DNA of 64,000 nt. Origin: Paraspadella gotoi. Taxonomy: Eukaryota > Chaetognatha. Where the stretch lies: contig CM119269.1 of assembly GCA_051294375.1 (NCBI GenBank), forward strand, positions 23,293,497-23,357,496, given 5' to 3'. Shown here one piece after another: positions 56,906 to 64,000 of this stretch. A program made the position numbers and the translations under genes. Positions within the stretch are counted from its first letter, which is position 1; the number at the start of each line of letters is the position of its first letter. Under the pieces are notes generated by a model that saw only the letters and a program-made list of their open reading frames with translations, was not told the DNA's origin and made no database searches.

Positions 56906-58003
56906 AAGAGAGAGAGAGAGACTTACTTGTCCGAAGCTTGATCTATTTATACGCTCATCCATTTCAATAGCTCGCTTAACAAAATCAATACATTTAATAT
57001 TTAATTTTAGTCAGTTGGACAATTTGTCTATCATACTCTGCGAGAGTATAGCTTTTTGAAACGTAATGCTGACAACAGTTTCAACGAAAATTGTAATTAG
57101 ATTATCATCACAAGAGACATTAAAATATTTAAAAAAGTTTTTTTAGTTTGCCAATCATGATAATCGCAATAAATAGATTCGTTTCTGTCGGCATCTTTTA
57201 TTCAATTGTCATCAAAAAGTTTTTTTAGTTTGCCAATCATTGATATCGCAATAAATAGATTCGTTTCTGTCGCATCTTTTATTCAATTGTCATCAAAATA
57301 AGTAATTTGTTGCTTATTATTATTTATCATTTGTCATTAATTATTTGTCATTAATTATTTGTCATAAATTATTGTCATTTATAATAAGTCATTAATAATT
57401 TGTCAGTTGTCATTTGTTATTTATCATTAACACATTTAACATTTGGCATTATTCATTTATCATTAGTTATTTATCAACTGTCATTAATCATTTATCATTT
57501 GTGAATTGTCATTTGTTATATATCATTAATCATTTATCATTTATAATTTGTCATTAATCATTTATAATTAATCATTTGTCATTAATCATTTGTCAGACAT
57601 CATTTGTCTTAGTGAATAATGTGACGGTCAAATGGCAGAAAATTTTAAATATGATTTTTTGAGCAAGAGGAAGAGGAGGAGGAAAGAGGAAGAGGAAGAG
57701 GCGGAAGAAGAGGAAGAAAAGGAATAGGAGGAAGAGTAGGAGGAGGAAAAGAAGAGGCGGAGGAGGAGGAAGACGAGAAAGAGAAGGAGGAGGAAGAAGA
57801 AGAAGAAGAAGAGGAGAGGAGGAATAGGAGGAAGAGTAGGAGTAGAGGAAGAAGAGGAGGAAAAGGAGAGGGAGGAAGAGGAGGAAAAGTATATAAAAGA
57901 CAAATTTTATCATCGTTAAAAATCATTTTTTAGTTCATTAAAGAGAAAGAAATAGAGAAAATTAAAAAGAAAATTTTCGGAACAAGATACGCACGAAGAG
58001 GGT

Positions 58004-58094
<91 letters not shown>

Positions 58095-59440
58095 CGCAAT
58101 CTCCTTATGACGTAACATGTTCATCTCTGATATAAAGAGATCAATGATTCTCTCTTCCTTGGGGCATTTTTCCTTCTCGCACGAGCCGGAGCTCTTCCTG
58201 CAATCGATAAAATGCCCCTCAAGTTTCTTTAAATATTTTATATTTATTTCTACATAAATCTATATATATATATCTATATCTATATATAACTATCTATATA
58301 TATCTATCTATATATCTATATATCTAGTCTTAACTGAACCGACCGTACTATAATCTGATGTTTTTGTCACTTTTAATTAAACTTAACGAGTAAATTAATT
58401 TTTTAATTGTTTTATACTAAAAATACTTTTGACAAGCTATATATATATATATCCATCCCTCGGTAAAAACTTTCAGCGTATCTGGATTTAACAATGATGT
58501 GTAATAATATTCTATGAAATCTTCAATGTATAAAATGTACACTCCCTTAGGAAAGTAAATAGAATAAATTAAAATTCTTATTCTATTTCATAATTTTTGT
58601 CAAGTCTTAATTGACCCGCTATACAGTAATTCGAGTTATGTTATTTTTGTAACTTTAATTCAACTTATGACTTTAAACAATCTATTAATTAAAATCTTAA
58701 ATCATCTCTTAACCGTATGAGATATCATCTACAAACCATCTGCTAAACCATCTGCTAATATCTTCATTTCGATTACACTCTTTCATTCGCTGCCTCTCTT
58801 TTCCCAGAGCGACCATTTCAGTTTCTTTCCCCGGAATTTAATTTAAACCTTAATCCAAAGTTTTAATCTCTAACCCTAACCTTTAACCCTAATCTTTAAC
58901 TTTAAAAAAAAAAAAAAACTTTAATTCCTATTTAATAAATGAAACGGGCCGTTCTGGTTTAATAAAGCCTCTTCCCACATCAGCGCCGCCGTCCAGCAGC
59001 AATCACGGCAGCGAGCGGCAGCGCGGCGGCGGCGTTACAGACGATCCACATTGAAATGACGCCGCCCCAACCGGCCACGCGAGAACGACGCCGGTGAGCA
59101 GCGGGCGAAAGCGGCGCCAATGGAACCGGAACCGTCAATTATGGCGGAGACCGTGGCCAGAGCCTTTGTGGAGGGAGAGGGAAAAAGGAGAGAGAGAGAG
59201 AGAGATGAGACATGAAGAGAAGTTGGGATATATTAATGATAGATTAATGATAGATTATTGATAGATTTAGAGGTAAAACAATGTATTGATTACTTTTAAA
59301 GGAGACGACGAAGACGACGACGACAGCGATGGATCTTGACCCAAAGAAGCAGAAACTGTTGTGTTATTATCGTCTTCGGTCCTTGAATGAAAAAGCCAGA
59401 GGCGAGCAGAGCGAAGAGGTGGAGAGGGGAGAGAATGGGG

Positions 59441-59510
<70 letters not shown>

Positions 59511-60276
59511 CTTTTAGTCACGATTGAATGAAAAAATTAGATAAGAAAAGGAAATGAATTTTTTTTCAAAAAGATAATGAAATCACGAAATTGTCAAAAT
59601 TTTCTCGTCAACATTGAAATTTAAAGTCAAGGTAAAGATTCTAAGCCTTTTTTTGTAAAAAAAGAAAATTGGCTCTCTTTTTCAAAAACGTTACATTTCA
59701 ATTTCTCTATTCGATTTATCCATAATTTTTAAACTTAATTAATTACCAAACCAAAAACTTTTAATACTTAATCTTTATATCATATATTCTAACCCTAAAC
59801 TAAAAAAATAACTTAATTACGATTGGGGGTTCAGTAAAATATAGCTAAAAAGTGACAGTAAGTGATAAACAATAAACTGGTCACAAAATAACAAAACCAA
59901 ATACTATTATCATTCAATATTTGTGTCTTCCCTAAGAGGGTACAGGTACAACCGTGAGGTGAGGTAACCGCCAACCGATGAATATCCTACCCATTGCTTT
60001 GAAAACAATATCAGGGGATCAAAACCTCTCTATCTATCCCTCTCTGCTCTTTCTTTCTCCCTCTCTCACTCCTCTCCCTCTCTCACTCCATCTCCAAACA
60101 GCCGTCTCAAGGCAGCCAAAGCCGGCAAGGACATCCCAACATTGCCAGGCTCGTCTCCGCAGATCCTTTTCGATCCGACGCCGTCCCGCTACCACGCCTC
60201 CCACGATTCGCCCAGATCGAAGAGCGTCGACAAAAGAGCAGACGATTTTGAATTCAGCGACGAATTTGAAGTTTGA
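47460..60276 (+). CDS. HDC: Histidine decarboxylase (PLP-dependent group II decarboxylase)
   Basis: Makes histamine from histidine. Exons: 47460-47542, 48923-49012, 49920-50041, 50612-50778, 51226-51320, 51864-52006, 52688-52869, 53137-53441, 53919-54019, 55099-55320, 55943-56062, 58984-59093, 60102-60276 (about 637 residues). Exons 1-9 are co-linear with animal [49 protein letters not shown], the PLP lysine in [12 protein letters not shown] (Lys304), the loop tyrosine in DPLYLKH (Tyr333) and [18 protein letters not shown]. Ser353 before KRFR, where DOPA decarboxylase has Gly, and LWFVIRSFG favour HDC over DDC. One missing base in exon 10 (near 55166) and one in exon 11 (about 55975-56000) break the frame; restoring it makes exons 11-13 chain (RRVSIPKLK to DEFEV stop). 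A poly(A) signal AATAAA is at 60486-60491. Confidence 0.93.
47590..47795. mobile_element. Family T element in HDC intron 1
   Basis: Left end ggctctcttttaccaatac, right end gggcattctgggaatataag followed by gcc; the short core has taaccttaatcgctta-type repeats. It starts about 48 bases after the exon 1 donor, so the frame running out of exon 1 ends inside it. Confidence 0.6.
48325..48600 (+). repeat. tRNA-derived SINE-like element, family H, in HDC intron 1
   Basis: A-box-like tagcgtactgggc and, about 33 bases on, the B-box-like ggttctagccatgg, with hairpins between them. The downstream GC-richer body runs to about 48600. A family F fragment precedes it at 48140-48262. Single copy in this window, so the SINE call rests on the polymerase III-like boxes. 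Confidence 0.45.
49024..49501. mobile_element. Family T element in HDC intron 2, with the longest telomere-like core
   Basis: Left end ggcactctttgctcagaacg; right end aaggcgctctttgaaaagag. The core is over 300 bp of ggttagggattaggttaggg-type repeat. The element begins 12 bases after the exon 2 donor. Confidence 0.7.
50286..50585. mobile_element. Family T element in HDC intron 3
   Basis: Left end gggctctctttccaaaaatg, core of cctaaccataa and taaccctaatttc-type sequence, right end gatgaaatgggaccttctag followed by gaaaacaaagccc. It ends 27 bases before exon 4. Confidence 0.65.
50992..51034. repeat. (CT)n microsatellite in HDC intron 4
   Basis: About 43 bp CT run in an otherwise AT-rich intron. 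Confidence 0.95.
51349..51801. mobile_element. Family T element in HDC intron 5
   Basis: Left end gctctatttactgagagtgc; right end aaaatgaaataaggtgttat followed by gagaaaataaggcc. The core contains about twelve units of cctaacctaatcattaaccc (18-20 bp), a young-looking amplification. About 453 bp of a 543-bp intron. Confidence 0.7.
51980..52349 (+). repeat. Junction-spanning minisatellite at the HDC exon 6 donor (37 bp unit, 10 donors)
   Basis: Exon 6 ends ...GCCATTGAAAAGGATAAGGCCAAAG|gtgagtgg. The 37-bp unit gtgagtggcaaagccattga...ccaaag then repeats nine times (starts 52007, 52044, 52081 ... 52303), each with its own gtgagt, plus a last donor at 52340. Only the first donor (52007) keeps the frame with exon 7; read-through meets TGA in the first unit (GEWQSH then stop). 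The unit is not a multiple of three. Confidence 0.95.
53477..53830. mobile_element. Family T element(s) in HDC intron 8
   Basis: Left end ggctctattttcccagaacg; core of ggttagggactagcgattag-type repeats; right end ggggcacacttacaaaatag followed by agccc at 53788. A further left-type end ggctctcttttacaagagtg lies directly beyond at 53801-53825. Confidence 0.65.
54675..54784. repeat. Long inverted repeat (hairpin) in HDC intron 9
   Basis: Left arm ttttatccaactatcacttg...taacttattt (54675-54720); right arm aaataagttatcttgcctcc...ttggataaaa (54736-54784). The arms are 46-49 bases and match except for a few bases, around a 15-base loop. A family F repeat follows at 54810-55015. Confidence 0.85.
55160..55172 (+). 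other. One-base frame disruption in HDC exon 10
   Basis: After FTVTSQ the literal frame runs [12 protein letters not shown] and stops, while the next frame continues as [20 protein letters not shown], the expected decarboxylase C-terminal helix. A single missing base near 55166 explains it. It could be a consensus error or a real mutation. Confidence 0.85.
55583..55863. mobile_element. Family T element in HDC intron 10
   Basis: Left end gtgcattattttcgaaagcg, right end aaatgggctgctttcggaaa followed by accgggcc; core of cctaaccctaatccctaa-type repeats. Confidence 0.65.
56317..56722. mobile_element. Family T element in HDC intron 11, left end in a gap
   Basis: Core of aggttagagattaagg and ggttagggattgggg repeats, right end gagcgctctcggaaaatag followed by agcc. 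The left end falls in or before the 25-N gap at 56292-56316. Confidence 0.55.
56853..56925. repeat. (GA)n microsatellite in HDC intron 11
   Basis: About 70 bp GA run. A CT run follows at 58004-58090 and a purine tract (GGA/GAA) at 57660-57890. Confidence 0.95.
57122..57605. repeat. About 99-bp direct repeat (2 copies) followed by a cattaatcatttgt-type array
   Basis: agtttttttagtttgccaat...tcaattgtcatcaaa occurs twice in succession (57132-57298). From 57305 the phrases cattaatcatttatcatttg repeat with variation to 57605. HDC intron 11. Confidence 0.8.
58257..58455. repeat. (TATC/TATA)n repeats
   Basis: tatatatatctatatctata-type repeats at 58257-58328 and a short (TA)n at 58438-58452. HDC intron 11. 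Confidence 0.9.
58792..58970. mobile_element. Family T element in HDC intron 11, abutting exon 12
   Basis: Left end gcctctcttttcccagagcg; short core taaccctaacctttaaccct; right end gaaacgggccgttctggttt followed by aataaagcct. It stops 13 bases before exon 12 (58984), so the exon 12 branch point must lie in or beside it. Confidence 0.6.
59441..59508. repeat. (GA)n microsatellite in HDC intron 12
   Basis: About 68 bp GA run next to a (GAC)n block at 59303-59325. The minus-strand frame across it is not a gene. Confidence 0.95.
59671..59850. mobile_element. Diverged family T element in HDC intron 12
   Basis: Left end ggctctctttttcaaaaacg; weak core (ctaaccctaaac); right end gggggttcagtaaaatatag. 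Confidence 0.45.
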
Positions 60277-60969
60277 GAAAAACCGGAAGCCAGAATAAGA
60301 GCGAGTATGAGACGATTAGCGAAGAACAAGGCAATGCTGTCATAAAAAGAAATAGGATAGATTATTTATTAAATGAATGGTTATTTTTTATGTATTGGTT
60401 GTACCAATTTTATAAAATTGATAAGAGTGTGGAGTACAATATATTATACGACTTCATTGAAAGAAAGACTATAAGTCTGGGAGTGAATAAACGAGACTGT
60501 GAGTCTTGATTGAAAGCATGAAGGACCTGCTATGTCATTATCTTGTAAGAGTGATTGAAGCCCAAATTTTATATTGGTTGTACCTATTTCACTATGCAAT
60601 GTTGTTATGGAAAAGAAAAAAATAATAATATCAAGTTCAGTTGCACCGCAGAGACTTTTTTCATAGACCAATTTCCCAATGATCACGTGACCCCATTAGG
60701 ATGAAACATCTTGTGTTCATTTACTTGTAAAGCATTAAATTAACTATTCTTAAACAAAATTTTGCTGAATTAACTTAATGATCCAAGGTTTGAGGTGGTT
60801 TCATAATTATACCTTCTTACCAAATACGAACTTAATTTATACATTATTATCGCCTAGTGATTAGCATTGAATATGTAAATGACACACAGACTGACTAACC
60901 AAAAACTGACCTATTGAGATGTTGCGCGAATACTCGGATTTTATTGCTGGAAATCTATTATTATTTTAC

Positions 60970-62868
60970 CTATAGTTAACAAGCGAAGGAATCATGAGCG
61001 CGCGACGAAAGGAAATCGCTTCCGATGCAGAATTGGAAACAAATGAATCATCGGACGATCCTTGATTCTGCTGCTGCTCTACTTCTCCGGCTGTTGCTGC
61101 TGCTGCTGCTTCAGCTGATGATGATTATATCGGATTTTCTCCGGTTGAGTTCGCAGAGTGCAGAGAATAACAAAGCGAAGGCAGCTAGGATCGAACCCGG
61201 GACTAAGAAGGAAAGACCCCAGGATTCACGGACAAAAATAGCTGCAACGACGGAACCAAAGATGTGCCTGATTAGGGGAAAAGAGAAAGTTAATTAGCGT
61301 CTCTGCTCACTATCACTCTCTCACTCTCTTACGACGAGAGTGTGAGAGTCCACAACCCCATGATGAATCCTCTATTTGCCGGACCGAACCAGTGGCCATG
61401 ACTGCGACTACGGCTGGCCAACCATGGACTGGAACGCCCGCTGATTAATTGGACCGCGATGAAGTAATAGAACTTGAGGAAAGAAAAGAGATGGAAGGTA
61501 AGTAAAGTAAGGAAAGAAGAGTAGTGTTCTTTTTATAGATTAATTGATATGATATGAAATCGGTACTCCAATATAAATATTATCCATGATTTAATAAATA
61601 AGCTATCTTGCAAGACAAAAATTTATTAAGAGATTTATTAATACTATTAATTACTTAAGGGAGTAGTCTTTCATACGTTAAAACATTCTTTGAAATATTA
61701 TACATTTTATGATAGGGAAGCAAATACTCTGAAAGTGAATAAACAAGACCGCACGAAAGCCTATCAAAAGTCAGGGCAAGATTTATTTATTGAATGAATG
61801 GATAATTTTTATTATTAGTTGTACCAATTTCATAAATTAGATAATTCAAATTGATGTTCCTATTGAGAAGAAAGTAAGGAGTCTAACCCACCTCATGAAT
61901 TTCAGATAAATGCGGCACGAAGGCCACGGTGGAGAGACCCGATAAGAGCATCCCAGCGCGAGGAAGAGACGCAGGTCGGACCGTTCGGCCACTGACCAGA
62001 GATGAACATTGAGATGGCGTAAGAGAATAAGAAAGAGAAATCGAGAAGACCAGAGAGAGGAGAAGGATGAGGAGAAAGGGGCCCAACCTAAGTGGATATA
62101 AAAATTAATGCCTATTGACTTTTTATGTAGATGTATTAAACCCAATTGATATATTATCAATCAGATTAACATAACATATTAATAATAAGCATTAATATAT
62201 GCTCTTTATTAATATGCTAAATATGTCATATCAACTTTTTAATTTCTTTTTTGATTATCCAAATACAAAATATACATGCACACACGTCAAGCATCTGATG
62301 GTACATATATTTCCTTTAATTATTATTAAAAATTTTAAGTGTAAGCATTTAAAACGATAGACTGACCACCGAGGGACTCGCTAGTGGATGTCAGAAAAAA
62401 ATGACAGCAACCACTGCATTGAAATGACAGCAACCACCTGCATTGAAATGACAGCAACCACCTGCATTGAAATGACAGCAACCACCTGCATTGAAATGAC
62501 AGCAACCACCTGCATTGAAATGACAGCATCACCTACATTGAAATGACAGCAACCACCTGCATTGAATGACAGCAACCACTGCATTGAAATGACAGACCAC
62601 TGTATTGAAATGACAGCAACCACCTGCATTGAAATGACAGCACCACCTGCATTGAAATGACAGCAACCACTGCATTGCAAGAAACGTTCGCTTTAATCGG
62701 AATCTGCTGCGGGCAATCGTTGACGAGCACATTCTTGACTACAGACAGTGCTTGCGCAAGAGTGTAAGAGAGCGTAGATGAAGAAAGTAAGGATGAAGAC
62801 CGAAAGACGTTGAGAGTCACAATTGAGAAGAAGCTCTTGATTGGCGAGGGAGTAGATGACGGGGCCAA
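60970..62868 (-). CDS. SLC37: SLC37-family sugar-phosphate/phosphate exchanger, N-terminal half, frame-broken
   Basis: SLC37 proteins are 12-helix antiporters that move glycerol- or glucose-phosphate against phosphate across the ER or other internal membranes. Segments (minus): 62680-62868 (helix 1: SVFILTFFIYA, then SYTLAQALSVVKNVLVNDC), 61892-62087 (SYAISMFISG, AERSDLRLFLALG, MLLSGLSTVAF), 61333-61440 (GWPAVVAVM, HWFGPANRGFIMGLW) and 60970-61267 (IFGSVVAAIFVRESWGLSF, then SNSASEAISFRRALMIPS). Order and residues follow vertebrate SLC37A2 (MFISGV, AGMLLSGL, GWPSVV, WFGKGKRGFIMGIW, WGLSFIVPG, AAISFFGALRIP). The central Ser/Gln-rich loop favours the A1-A3 type. At least five one-base indels break the frame, and the 11 residues after HE are not located. 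The rest would lie under HDC or be absent. Either a decayed copy or poor consensus. Confidence 0.7.
62400..62692 (-). repeat. Junction-spanning minisatellite at the SLC37 first-segment donor (24 bp unit, about 12 copies)
   Basis: On the minus strand the exon-like segment ends ...TCTTGCAATGCAG, and the unit caatgcaggtggttgctgtc (24 bp with attt) repeats about 12 times. Each copy has CAG|gtggtt, a donor-like junction. Several copies have lost one or two bases (cagtggtt), which would destroy the GT in that position. Confidence 0.75.
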
Positions 62869-62869
62869 T

Positions 62870-64000
62870 TGTTAATCAGGTTAATCATGTTTAAATGATA
62901 CTTTTCTGATCAGTATTTATTTCTTTCAGAAAAAAAATAATAATAATCAATTTCTATAAATGAAGTTATTAAAAAACTGAATAAGTAAAAAATCGAATGA
63001 ATAATTTGCTAGTTGCTTATTTAAGTAATTAACTCGTCTCATAGTAATAGTAAACATAAGACTCTTCACGAACTAATTATCTGATGATATTTATTAATTT
63101 TTATACAATGTATAATAATTCGAAGTAAACTCACCACAATTTTTCGCCTATTCCAAAAAGGTGGAAACTCTGAACAATATGACTAAGACGCAAATGCGAC
63201 CGTCGAACCAATTATTATCATTTTTTACTCTTTCTTTTTGTTAAAAAAATAATTCATGAATTTCAGTTTTCTTTTAATGGAAGAGAAAACTTTTACGCTA
63301 ACTTTCTTCTTAATCATAAATTATTACTAATGTCGTGTAGTGTGGTCCTTTATTACAAACAAGACCGAGTCGATTTCAAAGCGGAATATACAATTATACA
63401 AATATACAATTATACATCGGTTAAAATACTCAAAAAGATGAAAAAGGGTTTGATAGATAAAATCTGGATAATCGTTTTCGCAGTTTCGAGAAAAAACCAT
63501 CTGAAAGCGGACTAAGTACTTCTAAAATGACTAATTGCTACGAAGCTAATAATAATTTTTTTTAAGAATATTCACAATATGATAAGTCACAACCAATAAA
63601 AAAGAATGAGACACAATATGTAATGATTTGTTATTAATGAATTCACCTTTAAAATCATAAGCACAATTTTTTTTCAAATATTAAACAAAGAATATAACCT
63701 AAAAATGAAATAAACGCATTAAAAATGATAAGGATTAATAACATTGCTAATTAACTTACAACACTGTTTTTTTCATCTAATTTGCAGCACAGAAATATTT
63801 TTTTCTTATAAATCCTAGAATATAGCCAATAATTTTTAAAATGGTATTAGTTATAAGCAATTCCTAAATAAAAATTGAGCCCCATTTCTGGCTCTCTTTT
63901 CTCAGAGCGTCCATTTCTGCTTCTTTCCCCCCCCCCAACTGCTCCCTGCAATAGCTTCAGGCTTCAACAGCAACGCTAATGCAATGTCCACATTTGGGAC
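62870..64000. other. AT-rich right end, no gene recognised
   Basis: Mostly AT-rich unique sequence. A family T left end (ggctctcttttctcagagcg) begins at about 63891 and runs toward the window edge. The 61-codon frame near 63330 has no supporting splice or composition signal. Confidence 0.4.

Noticed and set aside
60994-61155. Plus-strand frame MSARRKEIASDAELE with one in-frame TGA (possible selenoprotein)
   Set aside because: It is antisense to an SLC37 exon; the apparent acidic protein is the shadow of the real minus-strand reading.
61165-61200. tRNA-like B-box gggttcgatcc on the minus strand
   Set aside because: It lies inside SLC37 coding sequence (FLVPGSILAA) and has no matching tRNA arms.
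61906-62012. Plus-strand terminal exon KCGTKATVERPDKS ending in a stop
   Set aside because: Antisense to the SLC37 segment that encodes MLLSGLSTVAF; family resemblance supports the minus strand.

Overview
This is an AT-rich, intron-rich nuclear segment from an invertebrate animal. Evidence: GT-AG introns whose phases chain from exon to exon, tRNA-derived SINE-like repeats, inverted-repeat elements, TTAGGG-type degenerate repeats, and a very heavy load of (CT)n/(GA)n and polypyrimidine microsatellites. There are no operons or bacterial signals. The species cannot be fixed from the sequence. A TTAGGG-type motif argues mildly against an insect. Nearly all long open frames are microsatellite translations; the real genes are built from short exons, which I assembled by hand from splice sites, phase and protein resemblance.

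Layout. (1) 332-12183, minus: 5' part of an unrecognised coiled-coil protein gene running off the left edge. (2) 13971-22844, minus: profilin-4 (PFN4), with its middle exons lying in an approximately 3.7 kb internal tandem duplication that looks like an assembly artefact. (3) 23416-29665, minus: a complete 7-exon gene for a 317-residue protein that resembles SAXO-type axonemal microtubule proteins. (4) 32765-36226, minus: a 4-exon gene for a secreted 176-residue protein made of one F5/8-type C (discoidin) domain. (5) 36.3-47.4 kb: no gene found; it holds SINE copies, hAT-like MITEs with target-site duplications, long repeat-rich elements and microsatellites. (6) 47460-60276, plus: a 13-exon histidine decarboxylase gene (HDC) with two one-base frame disruptions near its 3' end. 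(7) 60970-62868, minus: N-terminal half of an SLC37-family sugar-phosphate exchanger gene, frame-broken in several places.

The most striking pattern is that five of the six genes carry a minisatellite whose unit spans an exon-intron junction, so the splice donor (or, in PFN4, the acceptor) is repeated up to 14 times with its piece of exon. Unit lengths are 24, 37, 42, 66 and 87-90 bp. In the SAXO-like gene and PFN4 the unit is a multiple of three and stays open; in HDC and the coiled-coil gene read-through meets a stop in the first extra unit. A second pattern is a family of inverted-repeat elements with a degenerate telomere-like core, present in most HDC introns.

The genes do not form one pathway. 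PFN4 and the SAXO-like gene are neighbours on one strand and would both fit ciliated or sperm cells. HDC makes histamine, SLC37 proteins exchange sugar phosphates for phosphate, and the discoidin protein would be extracellular.
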